Below are positions 57,579 to 63,519 of a stretch of DNA of 64,000 bases, in pieces. Below the pieces are notes generated by a model. That model was given only the letters and a program-made list of their open reading frames with translations. It did no database searches and was not told the origin of the DNA. Position 1 is the stretch's first letter. Each line of letters opens with the position of its first letter. The position numbers and the translations under genes are program-made. This stretch comes from a virus, in IMG/VR virus record IMGVR_UViG_3300020731_000015, positions 1-64,000 of that record; one strand, written 5' to 3'.

Positions 57579-58172
57579 GTGACAAGCAACCCTGTAGTAA
57601 TGCGCAGTGTTATTCGTAGTATCTGGCAAGACTTATGTGATGGTGTCGAAGAGATGGGCGCGAAAGCGGCCTCGGCGGTGGCTCTAGGGCTAGCGATTAT
57701 CTTCGCCGTGAGCGGGCTACAACCGATAGCCCAAGCAAGCACCCCAACTAGGGCAATCACCCCTATAGTCGTAAACGCTAAAGCGGTGTCTAGCCCCTAT
57801 GCCAACTTCCCCAAACTAATCAACTATGAGATTGGTGATTCCAAGTGGCGAACTTGGACTTGGGATAAGACCGCCTATAGGCCGTCTTTGGTTGACCCCA
57901 CACGAGCCCTACCGCTCAAGGCCCAAGTCACCTTTGCCTGTATCCGATACGCCGAAAGCCGTAATCACCCCAACGATACGAACCAGCAATCGGGTGCAGA
58001 GGGCCTTTACCAATTCCTGCCCTACCTATGGCAATATGGGGCAAAAGCCCTCGGTATCAAGGCCGTTAGTGCCAATAACGCCACCCCCGAACAGCAGAGT
58101 GCCGTAGCCGTTTGGTATTACAAACGAAACGCTGGCTTCTACCCCGAATGGGTGGATGGCTGCACGGGCTAA
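57579..58172 (+). CDS. Rpf/transglycosylase-like secreted protein
   Basis: 197 aa from GTG behind AAAGGAGGCGTT. A membrane anchor or signal (ASAVALGLAIIFAVSGL, 31-47) is followed by a lysozyme-like domain: FACIRYAESRNH with catalytic E126 and C121, SGAEGLYQFLPYLW, and TPEQQSAVAVWYYKRNAGFY ending in a Cys that could pair with C121. This matches resuscitation-promoting-factor or transglycosylase-like domains of actinobacteria and their phages, which cut peptidoglycan. It could act in DNA entry or lysis. Confidence 0.85.
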   Translation: MTSNPVVMRSVIRSIWQDLCDGVEEMGAKAASAVALGLAIIFAVSGLQPIAQASTPTRAITPIVVNAKAVSSPYANFPKLINYEIGDSKWRTWTWDKTAYRPSLVDPTRALPLKAQVTFACIRYAESRNHPNDTNQQSGAEGLYQFLPYLWQYGAKALGIKAVSANNATPEQQSAVAVWYYKRNAGFYPEWVDGCTG

Positions 58173-58237
58173 GTCGAAAGTCGCTATAGTGGATGCCGAA
58201 AGGCGTTCCTTTCCAAATCATCAGTATCAGCAAAAAG

Positions 58238-58266
58238 TCCTCACGAAAGGTTCGTGGGGATTTTTT
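58238..58266 (+). terminator. Intrinsic terminator
   Basis: TCCTCACGAA (58238-58247), loop AGG, TTCGTGGGGA (58251-58260; one G-U), then T6. It ends the Rpf-like gene transcript. Confidence 0.9.
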
Positions 58267-58276
58267 GTTTATTGGC

Positions 58277-58305
58277 TTGATTTGCCCCACCACATCAGTT
58301 ATCAT
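58277..58305 (+). promoter_or_regulatory. Promoter of the C5 methyltransferase, leaderless
   Basis: TTGATT, 17-bp spacer, TATCAT; the ATG at 58313 is 7 bp after the -10 and has no Shine-Dalgarno. Confidence 0.7.
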
Positions 58306-58312
58306 TAGTCCT

Positions 58313-59071
58313 ATGGCTAACGAAACCAAACAGATGACTGCGGTTTCACTATTTGCGGGCGTGGGCGGTTTCGACTTAGCACTAGAGCGCAACGGAGTGA
58401 ATGTCGTAGCGGCAGTAGAAATTGACAAACACGCACAAGCAGTGTTGGCAAAGCAGTTCCCAAATACAAAACTATTCAACGATGTCACGGAGGTATCGGG
58501 TGAGCAACTTATTTCAGCAGGATTTGACCCAAGAAACGGAATCCTTGTCGGTGGATTCCCCTGCCAAGACCTTTCCGTTGCCGGAAGACGTGCAGGGCTG
58601 GCTGGAAAGAGAAGCGGCCTCTTCTACGAAGTCGCGCGCATCATCGAAGAACTCCAACCGGAGTGGTTCGTCCTCGAAAATGTCCCCGGCCTTTTATCAA
58701 GTCAGCAGGGAGCAGATATGGGAGCAGTTGTCGGAACGCTGGTTGACCTCGGGTACGGCGTCAGTTGGCGGGTGTTGGATGCTCAATACTTCGGAGTTCC
58801 CCAGCGGCGGCGTCGTGTCTTCATCGTTGGCCGACGTTCTGGAGACTGGAGAAGTACCGCAAAAGTATTATTTGAGCGCGAAAGCGTGTGCGGGGATTCT
58901 GACCAGAGCCGAGCGACGGGGGAAGAAACTACCCGAACCGCTTTTACAAGCATTGAAAGCACAAGCGGCGGATTACAAGCCGGAGTAGCAAAGGGGGGAG
59001 TGTCCGTCACAGATGAGAACACGACCAACCCTTTTACAAGTCAGGATTTGCTGAATACTCAACAGGTGTAG
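58313..59071 (+). CDS. C5-cytosine DNA methyltransferase, catalytic half
   Basis: 252 aa from the leaderless ATG. Motif I FAGVGGFD (14-21), motif IV GFPCQDLS with nucleophile C84, motif VI ENV (122-124) and motif VIII PQRRRR (163-168) are intact. It transfers a methyl group to cytosine C5. The ORF stops in the target-recognition region before motifs IX and X; these occur three times in the ORFs that follow. A C_CCT_TTT slippery heptamer at 59029-59035 would shift ribosomes -1 into the next piece (59017-59361). Active enzyme probably needs frameshifting or assembly with a separate C-terminal module. Confidence 0.9.
   Translation: MANETKQMTAVSLFAGVGGFDLALERNGVNVVAAVEIDKHAQAVLAKQFPNTKLFNDVTEVSGEQLISAGFDPRNGILVGGFPCQDLSVAGRRAGLAGKRSGLFYEVARIIEELQPEWFVLENVPGLLSSQQGADMGAVVGTLVDLGYGVSWRVLDAQYFGVPQRRRRVFIVGRRSGDWRSTAKVLFERESVCGDSDQSRATGEETTRTAFTSIESTSGGLQAGVAKGGVSVTDENTTNPFTSQDLLNTQQV
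58482..58988 (+). CDS. Overprinted ORF inside the methyltransferase
   Basis: 168 aa in another frame within the methyltransferase gene. Its segments DSPAKTFP, CWMLNTSEFPS, LADVLETGEVPQKYYLSAKA and CAGILTRAERRGKKLP resemble a recurrent phage protein family (LSDVLETGxVPxxYxLSxKACAGILRRAExRGKxLP) usually found next to DNA methyltransferase genes. The methyltransferase frame over the same bases (AKVLFERESVCGDSDQSR) is also family-typical. Either both frames are translated or one is a fossil of the other. Start not certain. Confidence 0.5.
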   Translation: MSRRYRVSNLFQQDLTQETESLSVDSPAKTFPLPEDVQGWLEREAASSTKSRASSKNSNRSGSSSKMSPAFYQVSREQIWEQLSERWLTSGTASVGGCWMLNTSEFPSGGVVSSSLADVLETGEVPQKYYLSAKACAGILTRAERRGKKLPEPLLQALKAQAADYKPE

Positions 59072-59361
59072 GCACACTACGCGCCTCATCTTCGCAAGAA
59101 GACCACATTCTTGTTGAGCAAATCGGCTTTTCCGGTAGCAACTTTAACGGTTATGCTGAAACGCCCCAAATGGCTACCCTCGTGGCGACCGATAGCAAGA
59201 GAAGCGACAAGGTAGTTGTAGAGCGCCGAGTCAACTCTATGTATGGTGAAAAGATTGCCCCTACCCTCACGGCAAGTGGCAACGACTACATCGGGCTAGG
59301 CGTTCCTATGGTTTCCGTTGATACGCAAGAGCCAGTATTCGGTGCTTTTGAGGAACTATGA
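59017..59361 (+). CDS. Methyltransferase recognition-domain piece (-1 frame)
   Basis: No good start codon of its own. It reads PFYKSGFAEYSTGVGTLRAS, then NGYAETPQMATLV and KIAPTLTASGNDY, the GTLRA/PTLTA-type repeats found in target-recognition regions of phage C5 methyltransferases. It is in the -1 frame relative to the catalytic half and joins it at the slippery site. Its TGA overlaps the ATG of the next module. An alternative is a disrupted gene. Confidence 0.6.
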   Translation, partial: EHDQPFYKSGFAEYSTGVGTLRASSSQEDHILVEQIGFSGSNFNGYAETPQMATLVATDSKRSDKVVVERRVNSMYGEKIAPTLTASGNDYIGLGVPMVSVDTQEPVFGAFEEL

Positions 59362-60410
59362 GCGAGAACGACCCAATCGTTATCCCAATCCAAGACGGTC
59401 GGGGTATGAATCAGAAGCAAAACGGATTTGGAGTTGGTGAAGAGGGCGACCCTGCTTACACACTCACAGCCGTTGGCGGTGCTTCGGTAGCCGTTGCCTT
59501 TGATGAATACAACTTCTCGATTAGCGATACTCACCACACACTTCGGGCCGGAACTCCACAATCCACTGGCGTTATCCAGCCTGTCGTATTTGAGCCGGGT
59601 GCTATGAGCCGTATTGAGGGTCACGACCCTGCTGAAATAGCCCCAACCCTACGAGCCCATATGGGAGACAATCAGTTGGCACTCTTTTACGAAGAAGAAC
59701 TACCAGCAACCCCTACGGGGAATCTAACCCCTTGGCCAGAGATGGGTCAGCCAAATATGGTTTATCGCACCGATACCGTGACTAGGACAGTCGATAACAA
59801 TCGCCACCTAATCCTCACGCAAGCGGGGCAAGAAACGCCAACTGCTGAAAACAATTCAGAGACAGGTTGCCTAACCCCTTGGCCCGAAATGCCCCAGCCC
59901 TACAGAGTTTACGGAACAGAAACGGTGACAAGAACTGTGGACAACAACCGACACAACATACTTACGACTATTCCTATTGACATCAGAAACGCAACACGAC
60001 CACCAGACGGAGAACAAGGTATGGGTATTGGCGACAACGGCGACCCCTCAACAACAATCACCACAGGCCGAGTGCCGGGTGTATTCGCAGAGGGCGAGGA
60101 ATCATTCTCGGTCTATGAGAACCAGCGTTCAGAGGTTCGTGAGCAAACGGTATTTAACGCCCTAACGCTCGGTGGCGGAAAGCCCGGTCAGGGATACCCC
60201 ACAATCAGAACTCGCTCGGTAGTTCGCCGCCTCACTCCTATCGAGTGCGAGCGCCTACAGGGATTCCCAGACGACCACACGCTTCTCCGTGCTGATGGCA
60301 AGGAACAAGCCAATGTCCATCGCTACAAGCAGATGGGTAATGCCGTTGCTGTTCCTGTTGTTGAGTGGGTAATCGCCGGAATCGTTGAGGTTCACAACAA
60401 AGATGAGTGA
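59358..60410 (+). CDS. Methyltransferase recognition plus C-terminal module 1
   Basis: 350 aa. Many GDPAYTLTA, APTLRAHMGDNQ and GGGKPGQGYPTI-type repeats (recognition region), including a duplicated stretch around LTPWPEM and TVTRTVDNNRH, then motif IX VRRLTPIECERLQGFPDDH and motif X YKQMGNAVAVPVVEW. No motif I or IV, so it cannot methylate alone. ATGA overlap with the preceding piece. Probably the main specificity and C-terminal subunit for the catalytic half. Confidence 0.82.
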   Translation: MSENDPIVIPIQDGRGMNQKQNGFGVGEEGDPAYTLTAVGGASVAVAFDEYNFSISDTHHTLRAGTPQSTGVIQPVVFEPGAMSRIEGHDPAEIAPTLRAHMGDNQLALFYEEELPATPTGNLTPWPEMGQPNMVYRTDTVTRTVDNNRHLILTQAGQETPTAENNSETGCLTPWPEMPQPYRVYGTETVTRTVDNNRHNILTTIPIDIRNATRPPDGEQGMGIGDNGDPSTTITTGRVPGVFAEGEESFSVYENQRSEVREQTVFNALTLGGGKPGQGYPTIRTRSVVRRLTPIECERLQGFPDDHTLLRADGKEQANVHRYKQMGNAVAVPVVEWVIAGIVEVHNKDE

Positions 60411-60804
60411 GAATAAAGACGAAATGGTGATGCCGACCCTATTGGCTGGTATGGGCGATTCTGCCGTAGGAACGACCCAAGATGCCTACATACTCAAGTA
60501 TCTTGCCTATTCGATTAGGGAAGATGCCAAAGCAAATACCTTTAGCGCCACACCCGTAGATGTTGCTGGCACTATTTCAGCACATCAACCAAGCGTTCAG
60601 AGCCACCACGCTCAAGTGTTCGCTATCCACCCAAAGCCACGCCGTCTTCTACCCGAAGAGTGCGAGCAACTACAAGGCTTCCCTATCGGGTGGACAGACA
60701 ACGGCCAAATTGACCGATACCGATTTAAGCAAATGGGCAACGCAGTCGCCGTGCCAGTCGTTGATTGGGTCATCAAAGGAATCGTAGATGTCCACAACCG
60801 ATAA
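60403..60804 (+). CDS. Methyltransferase C-terminal module 2
   Basis: 133 aa from the ATG overlapping module 1 by 8 bp. A short recognition part (VMPTLLAGMGDSAVGTT, AGTISAHQPSV) is followed by RRLLPEECEQLQGFPIGW (IX) and FKQMGNAVAVPVVDW (X). Second copy of the module. Confidence 0.8.
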   Translation: MSENKDEMVMPTLLAGMGDSAVGTTQDAYILKYLAYSIREDAKANTFSATPVDVAGTISAHQPSVQSHHAQVFAIHPKPRRLLPEECEQLQGFPIGWTDNGQIDRYRFKQMGNAVAVPVVDWVIKGIVDVHNR

Positions 60805-61195
60805 CGACAGTCTTTATGTGACCAATCGTAGGACTGGCGCTGTAGATGAACACAAGGGCGTTTCACCAACCTTGTTGGCGTTTATGGGAACCGGTGGCGG
60901 AAATGTTCCAATTCTCGGCGGCCAACACCCACACGCAGCCGTAGGAGAGGGCGTTTCACCAACTCTTACTGCCGCTTCAGGTGGCGGTGGCGGTCACACG
61001 CCAGTAATCGCTAGTGAACTATCGGTTCGCCGTTTGACACCAGAAGAGTGCGAAGCCCTACAAGGTTTTCCTCGTGGCTGGACAGAAATCAACTCCACCA
61101 CCAACCGATACAAGGAAATGGGAAATGCCGTAGCCGTGCCTGTGGTGAATTGGATTATTGAGGGAATCGTAAAGGTTCACAATGAGCGTAAGTAG
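60788..61195 (+). CDS. Methyltransferase C-terminal module 3
   Basis: 135 aa, 17-bp overlap with module 2. Recognition part with VSPTLLAFMGTGGGN and VSPTLTAASGGGGGHTP, then VRRLTPEECEALQGFPRGW (IX) and YKEMGNAVAVPVVNW (X). Third copy. The three modules share IX-X but differ in the recognition part, suggesting exchangeable specificity. Confidence 0.8.
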   Translation: MSTTDNDSLYVTNRRTGAVDEHKGVSPTLLAFMGTGGGNVPILGGQHPHAAVGEGVSPTLTAASGGGGGHTPVIASELSVRRLTPEECEALQGFPRGWTEINSTTNRYKEMGNAVAVPVVNWIIEGIVKVHNERK

Positions 61196-61361
61196 GAAAG
61201 TGGCGTTCTGGTCTGGTAGCGGCTTCTTTATCGAAACCTTTGCCGATGGTGATGGTGCGTTCAGACTAGTAATTCACACCCCAGACTTTGATACGCTAGA
61301 ACAGGCTCAAAAGGCCGAGACTTATTTCCAAAACCTAGTGATGAAGAGAACCAATGGCTAA
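61182..61361 (+). CDS. Hypothetical small protein
   Basis: 59 aa (MSVSRKVAFWSGSGFFIETF...), ATG 14 bp before the previous stop; ends 8 bp into the next gene. Function unknown. Confidence 0.65.
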   Translation: MSVSRKVAFWSGSGFFIETFADGDGAFRLVIHTPDFDTLEQAQKAETYFQNLVMKRTNG

Positions 61362-61509
61362 ATGCGCAGGACACAAGTGGATGCTGAACTTGAGTATGAA
61401 CCCCAATGTTTTCTGCTCTCTTTGCTATGTCCAATTTAAGCCAGAGAACCAGCAGATTCCTTATTACGGAGTAGTTCCAAACAAGTTTAAGGACAACCAA
61501 AATGGCTAG
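61354..61509 (+). CDS. 51-aa zinc-knuckle protein
   Basis: MAKCAGHKWML ... VFCSLCYVQF: CAGH plus CSLC form a plausible zinc site. Overlaps both neighbours by 8 bp. Function unknown. Confidence 0.65.
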   Translation: MAKCAGHKWMLNLSMNPNVFCSLCYVQFKPENQQIPYYGVVPNKFKDNQNG

Positions 61510-61855
61510 GGGCGATAAGCGTAGTTTGGAAAAACTTGCCGATGCGCTCGAGAAGCAAGCAGAGAACTCTTCGATTATGGCAAAGAGTCTCCAAGTAGCC
61601 AGTATCTCCAACCGTGCGCTAGCGGAGTCTTATGCTGAAATGGAAGCCGAGCGAGACCATTATCGGATGGCGTTTAACCTAGCCGTTGGGCGTTTGGCGG
61701 CCTATACCCCTAACATTCCGTCACAGGCTCTCGTAGAGGGAATCTTGGGCGAAGCGTTTGCTGAAATCACGAACAGGCGTTCGGAAACTGTGCTATCCTC
61801 TTTAGATGACTTACCAGACACGAAACTACCTCACGCCAGAGGAATCCCACAATAG
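61502..61855 (+). CDS. Coiled-coil protein
   Basis: 117 aa (MARGDKRSLEKLADALEKQ...), coiled coil to about residue 65. The end overlaps the LexA-like gene by 50 bp, an unusually long overlap, so its C-terminal part constrains the other start. Function unknown. Confidence 0.7.
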   Translation: MARGDKRSLEKLADALEKQAENSSIMAKSLQVASISNRALAESYAEMEAERDHYRMAFNLAVGRLAAYTPNIPSQALVEGILGEAFAEITNRRSETVLSSLDDLPDTKLPHARGIPQ

Positions 61856-62210
61856 AGATGAGAAAGTAGTCCAATACATCATTTGGTATTGGGAGAAGTA
61901 TGGCTTTCCACCCTCAATCCGTTCTATTGGCAAGGCCGTAGGAATCCCCGGTCCGGCTACCACTCACGAAGTCATCAACCGACTAGTTCGCCAGAAGCGA
62001 ATCGTTCGTGACCCCGTAAACCACAAAATCCGTATCGTAAATAACGGAAAGAAAGAAACCTGCGTTCACGACTGGCGAGTGAAAAAGATAGTCAAGGGCA
62101 TAGCCAAACTCATCTGTGCCGACTGTCGGCACACGACCGAGGCGGAATACGCCCCAGACGAAGACACGCCGTTAAAGGATTTGCTGAAATACCCCGGCAA
62201 AATCAACTAG
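61806..62210 (+). CDS. LexA-like HTH protein with zinc knuckle
   Basis: 134 aa. Residues 10-75 match the LexA winged helix (VVQYIIWYWEKYGFPPSIRS, KAVGIPGPATTHEVINRLV, IVRDP). There is no S24 protease domain; instead CVHDWRV and ICADCRHT give a small zinc ribbon. A repressor or activator of phage genes is likely. Start by the first ATG, inside the preceding gene. Confidence 0.75.
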   Translation: MTYQTRNYLTPEESHNRDEKVVQYIIWYWEKYGFPPSIRSIGKAVGIPGPATTHEVINRLVRQKRIVRDPVNHKIRIVNNGKKETCVHDWRVKKIVKGIAKLICADCRHTTEAEYAPDEDTPLKDLLKYPGKIN

Positions 62211-62234
62211 GGTAGAAGCACACAAGGAGTAATA

Positions 62235-62501
62235 ATGATTCTCAATTGGGAAGAACTAGATTTCAATCAAATCCGCGCCAAGAACGGCCCATACGAGTTC
62301 GTTCTTTGGACACCCGAAGACGAGGGCAAACTATCGGAACTTCGTATTATTCGTCGGGAGAACACGGGCGGAATGATTACGCCTATCCAAGACTTCTCAC
62401 TCTTCGTTCGCAACCAAGAGGGCGGCAAGGAAGTTGCTGAAGCGATTATGGCTGTATTCCAAACTGTCTCGGAATACAACGAGTTCACCCCACTCCAATA
62501 A
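62235..62501 (+). CDS. Hypothetical protein
   Basis: 88 aa (MILNWEELDFNQIRAKNG...), behind CAAGGAGTAATA. No family recognised. Precedes the RecB-like nuclease. Confidence 0.7.
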   Translation: MILNWEELDFNQIRAKNGPYEFVLWTPEDEGKLSELRIIRRENTGGMITPIQDFSLFVRNQEGGKEVAEAIMAVFQTVSEYNEFTPLQ

Positions 62502-62546
62502 GACCCTCAATCACAGGGGCATCCAAGTTCTGTGACACCCATTGAG

Positions 62547-62559
62547 TAAGATAGAACCT
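62547..62559 (+). promoter_or_regulatory. -10 element of a leaderless start
   Basis: TAAGAT at 62547-62552, 7 bp before the ATG at 62560; no Shine-Dalgarno and no clear -35. Confidence 0.5.
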
Positions 62560-63375
62560 ATGGAATCCACACCAGTCTCGCTCGGCCCTAAGCCATACGG
62601 CGTATCACCAAGCCGAGTAAATCAGATTGAGACTTGCCCTCGCCAATACCAATACTCCACTATCCAACGCTTGCCCGAGCGCAAGAAGATGGAGACATAC
62701 CGAGGAACGGTATTCCACGCAATCCTCGAAGAGATGTTCAATCGAACTGCTGAAACGCCAGAAGAGCGAACCCTTGACTACACCCTTGCCTTGATGCGAG
62801 AGATTTTTCGTGGGCTCGTGACCCAAGAGTTTGCTGAAGAGATGGGAATAGACGAACAGGGTATCCAAGTGTTCGGTCGTGACCTAGCCAAATACATACG
62901 CACCTACTTCACTATGGAAGACCCAACCCAAGTGGTAAACGAGGGTATAGAGATAGAGATGAAAGCGGATATGGGCGGATGGATTCTCAAGGGAATCCTC
63001 GACCGCCTAGACCGAGATGACAAGGGCAACCTAATTATCGTGGACTACAAGACGGGCAAAGTGCCGGGCGACAAATACAAAGCATCAGCACTTCTGCCAG
63101 CCAAAATCTATGCCTACCTCTGTGAGACAGTTCTAGGTGAGCGGCCTACGGAAATCCGATTGCTCTATGTCCAGTTTGGAAAAACCCTCGTAGTAGAAGT
63201 GACCGATGAAGATGTCACCTACGCCGAGAAGCGAGTTCGTGAGGCTTGGGCCAAGATTGAGAATTGGTATGACCTACAGTTCTTCCCGCCAGTTCCAAAC
63301 AACTTGTGCGAGAAATGGTGTTCCTTTAAGGAAATCTGTCCTGTCTTCGCCGTTCCTGAATATTCTCCTTTCTAA
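62560..63375 (+). CDS. RecB/Cas4-like PD-(D/E)XK exonuclease
   Basis: 271 aa from the ATG at 62560. SPSRVNQIETCPRQYQY (C26), RGTVFHAILEE (H53), LDRLDRDD (D148) and VDYKTG (D162, K164) form the RecB-type nuclease core; three C-terminal Cys (C250, C254, C260) with C26 form a 4Fe-4S site as in AddB and Cas4. It degrades or resects DNA ends, probably for phage recombination. No other CRISPR gene is nearby, so a CRISPR role is unlikely. Confidence 0.9.
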   Translation: MESTPVSLGPKPYGVSPSRVNQIETCPRQYQYSTIQRLPERKKMETYRGTVFHAILEEMFNRTAETPEERTLDYTLALMREIFRGLVTQEFAEEMGIDEQGIQVFGRDLAKYIRTYFTMEDPTQVVNEGIEIEMKADMGGWILKGILDRLDRDDKGNLIIVDYKTGKVPGDKYKASALLPAKIYAYLCETVLGERPTEIRLLYVQFGKTLVVEVTDEDVTYAEKRVREAWAKIENWYDLQFFPPVPNNLCEKWCSFKEICPVFAVPEYSPF

Positions 63376-63469
63376 GTAATAATCCCCTTTTCAGCACTTG
63401 TTTGCGAGTAGAAACACGCCCCTAAGAGTTCAACCCTTGACGATTTGGAAAATGCCTCTACGCTTTTCA

Positions 63470-63498
63470 TTGTCAAGACCTTTGGTATTCGCTAAAGG
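63470..63498 (+). promoter_or_regulatory. Sigma70-like promoter of the head gene
   Basis: TTGTCA, 17-bp spacer, TAAAGG, followed by TTAGGAGAA and the GTG at 63520. A second TTGACG lies at 63437. Confidence 0.55.
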
Positions 63499-63519
63499 TG
63501 AAAGTTCTTAGGAGAAGAT

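Noticed and set aside
62560-63375. Cas4 of a CRISPR system
   Set aside because: The Fe-S nuclease architecture fits Cas4 and phage RecB-like enzymes alike; no Cas genes or repeat-spacer array was seen in the window.
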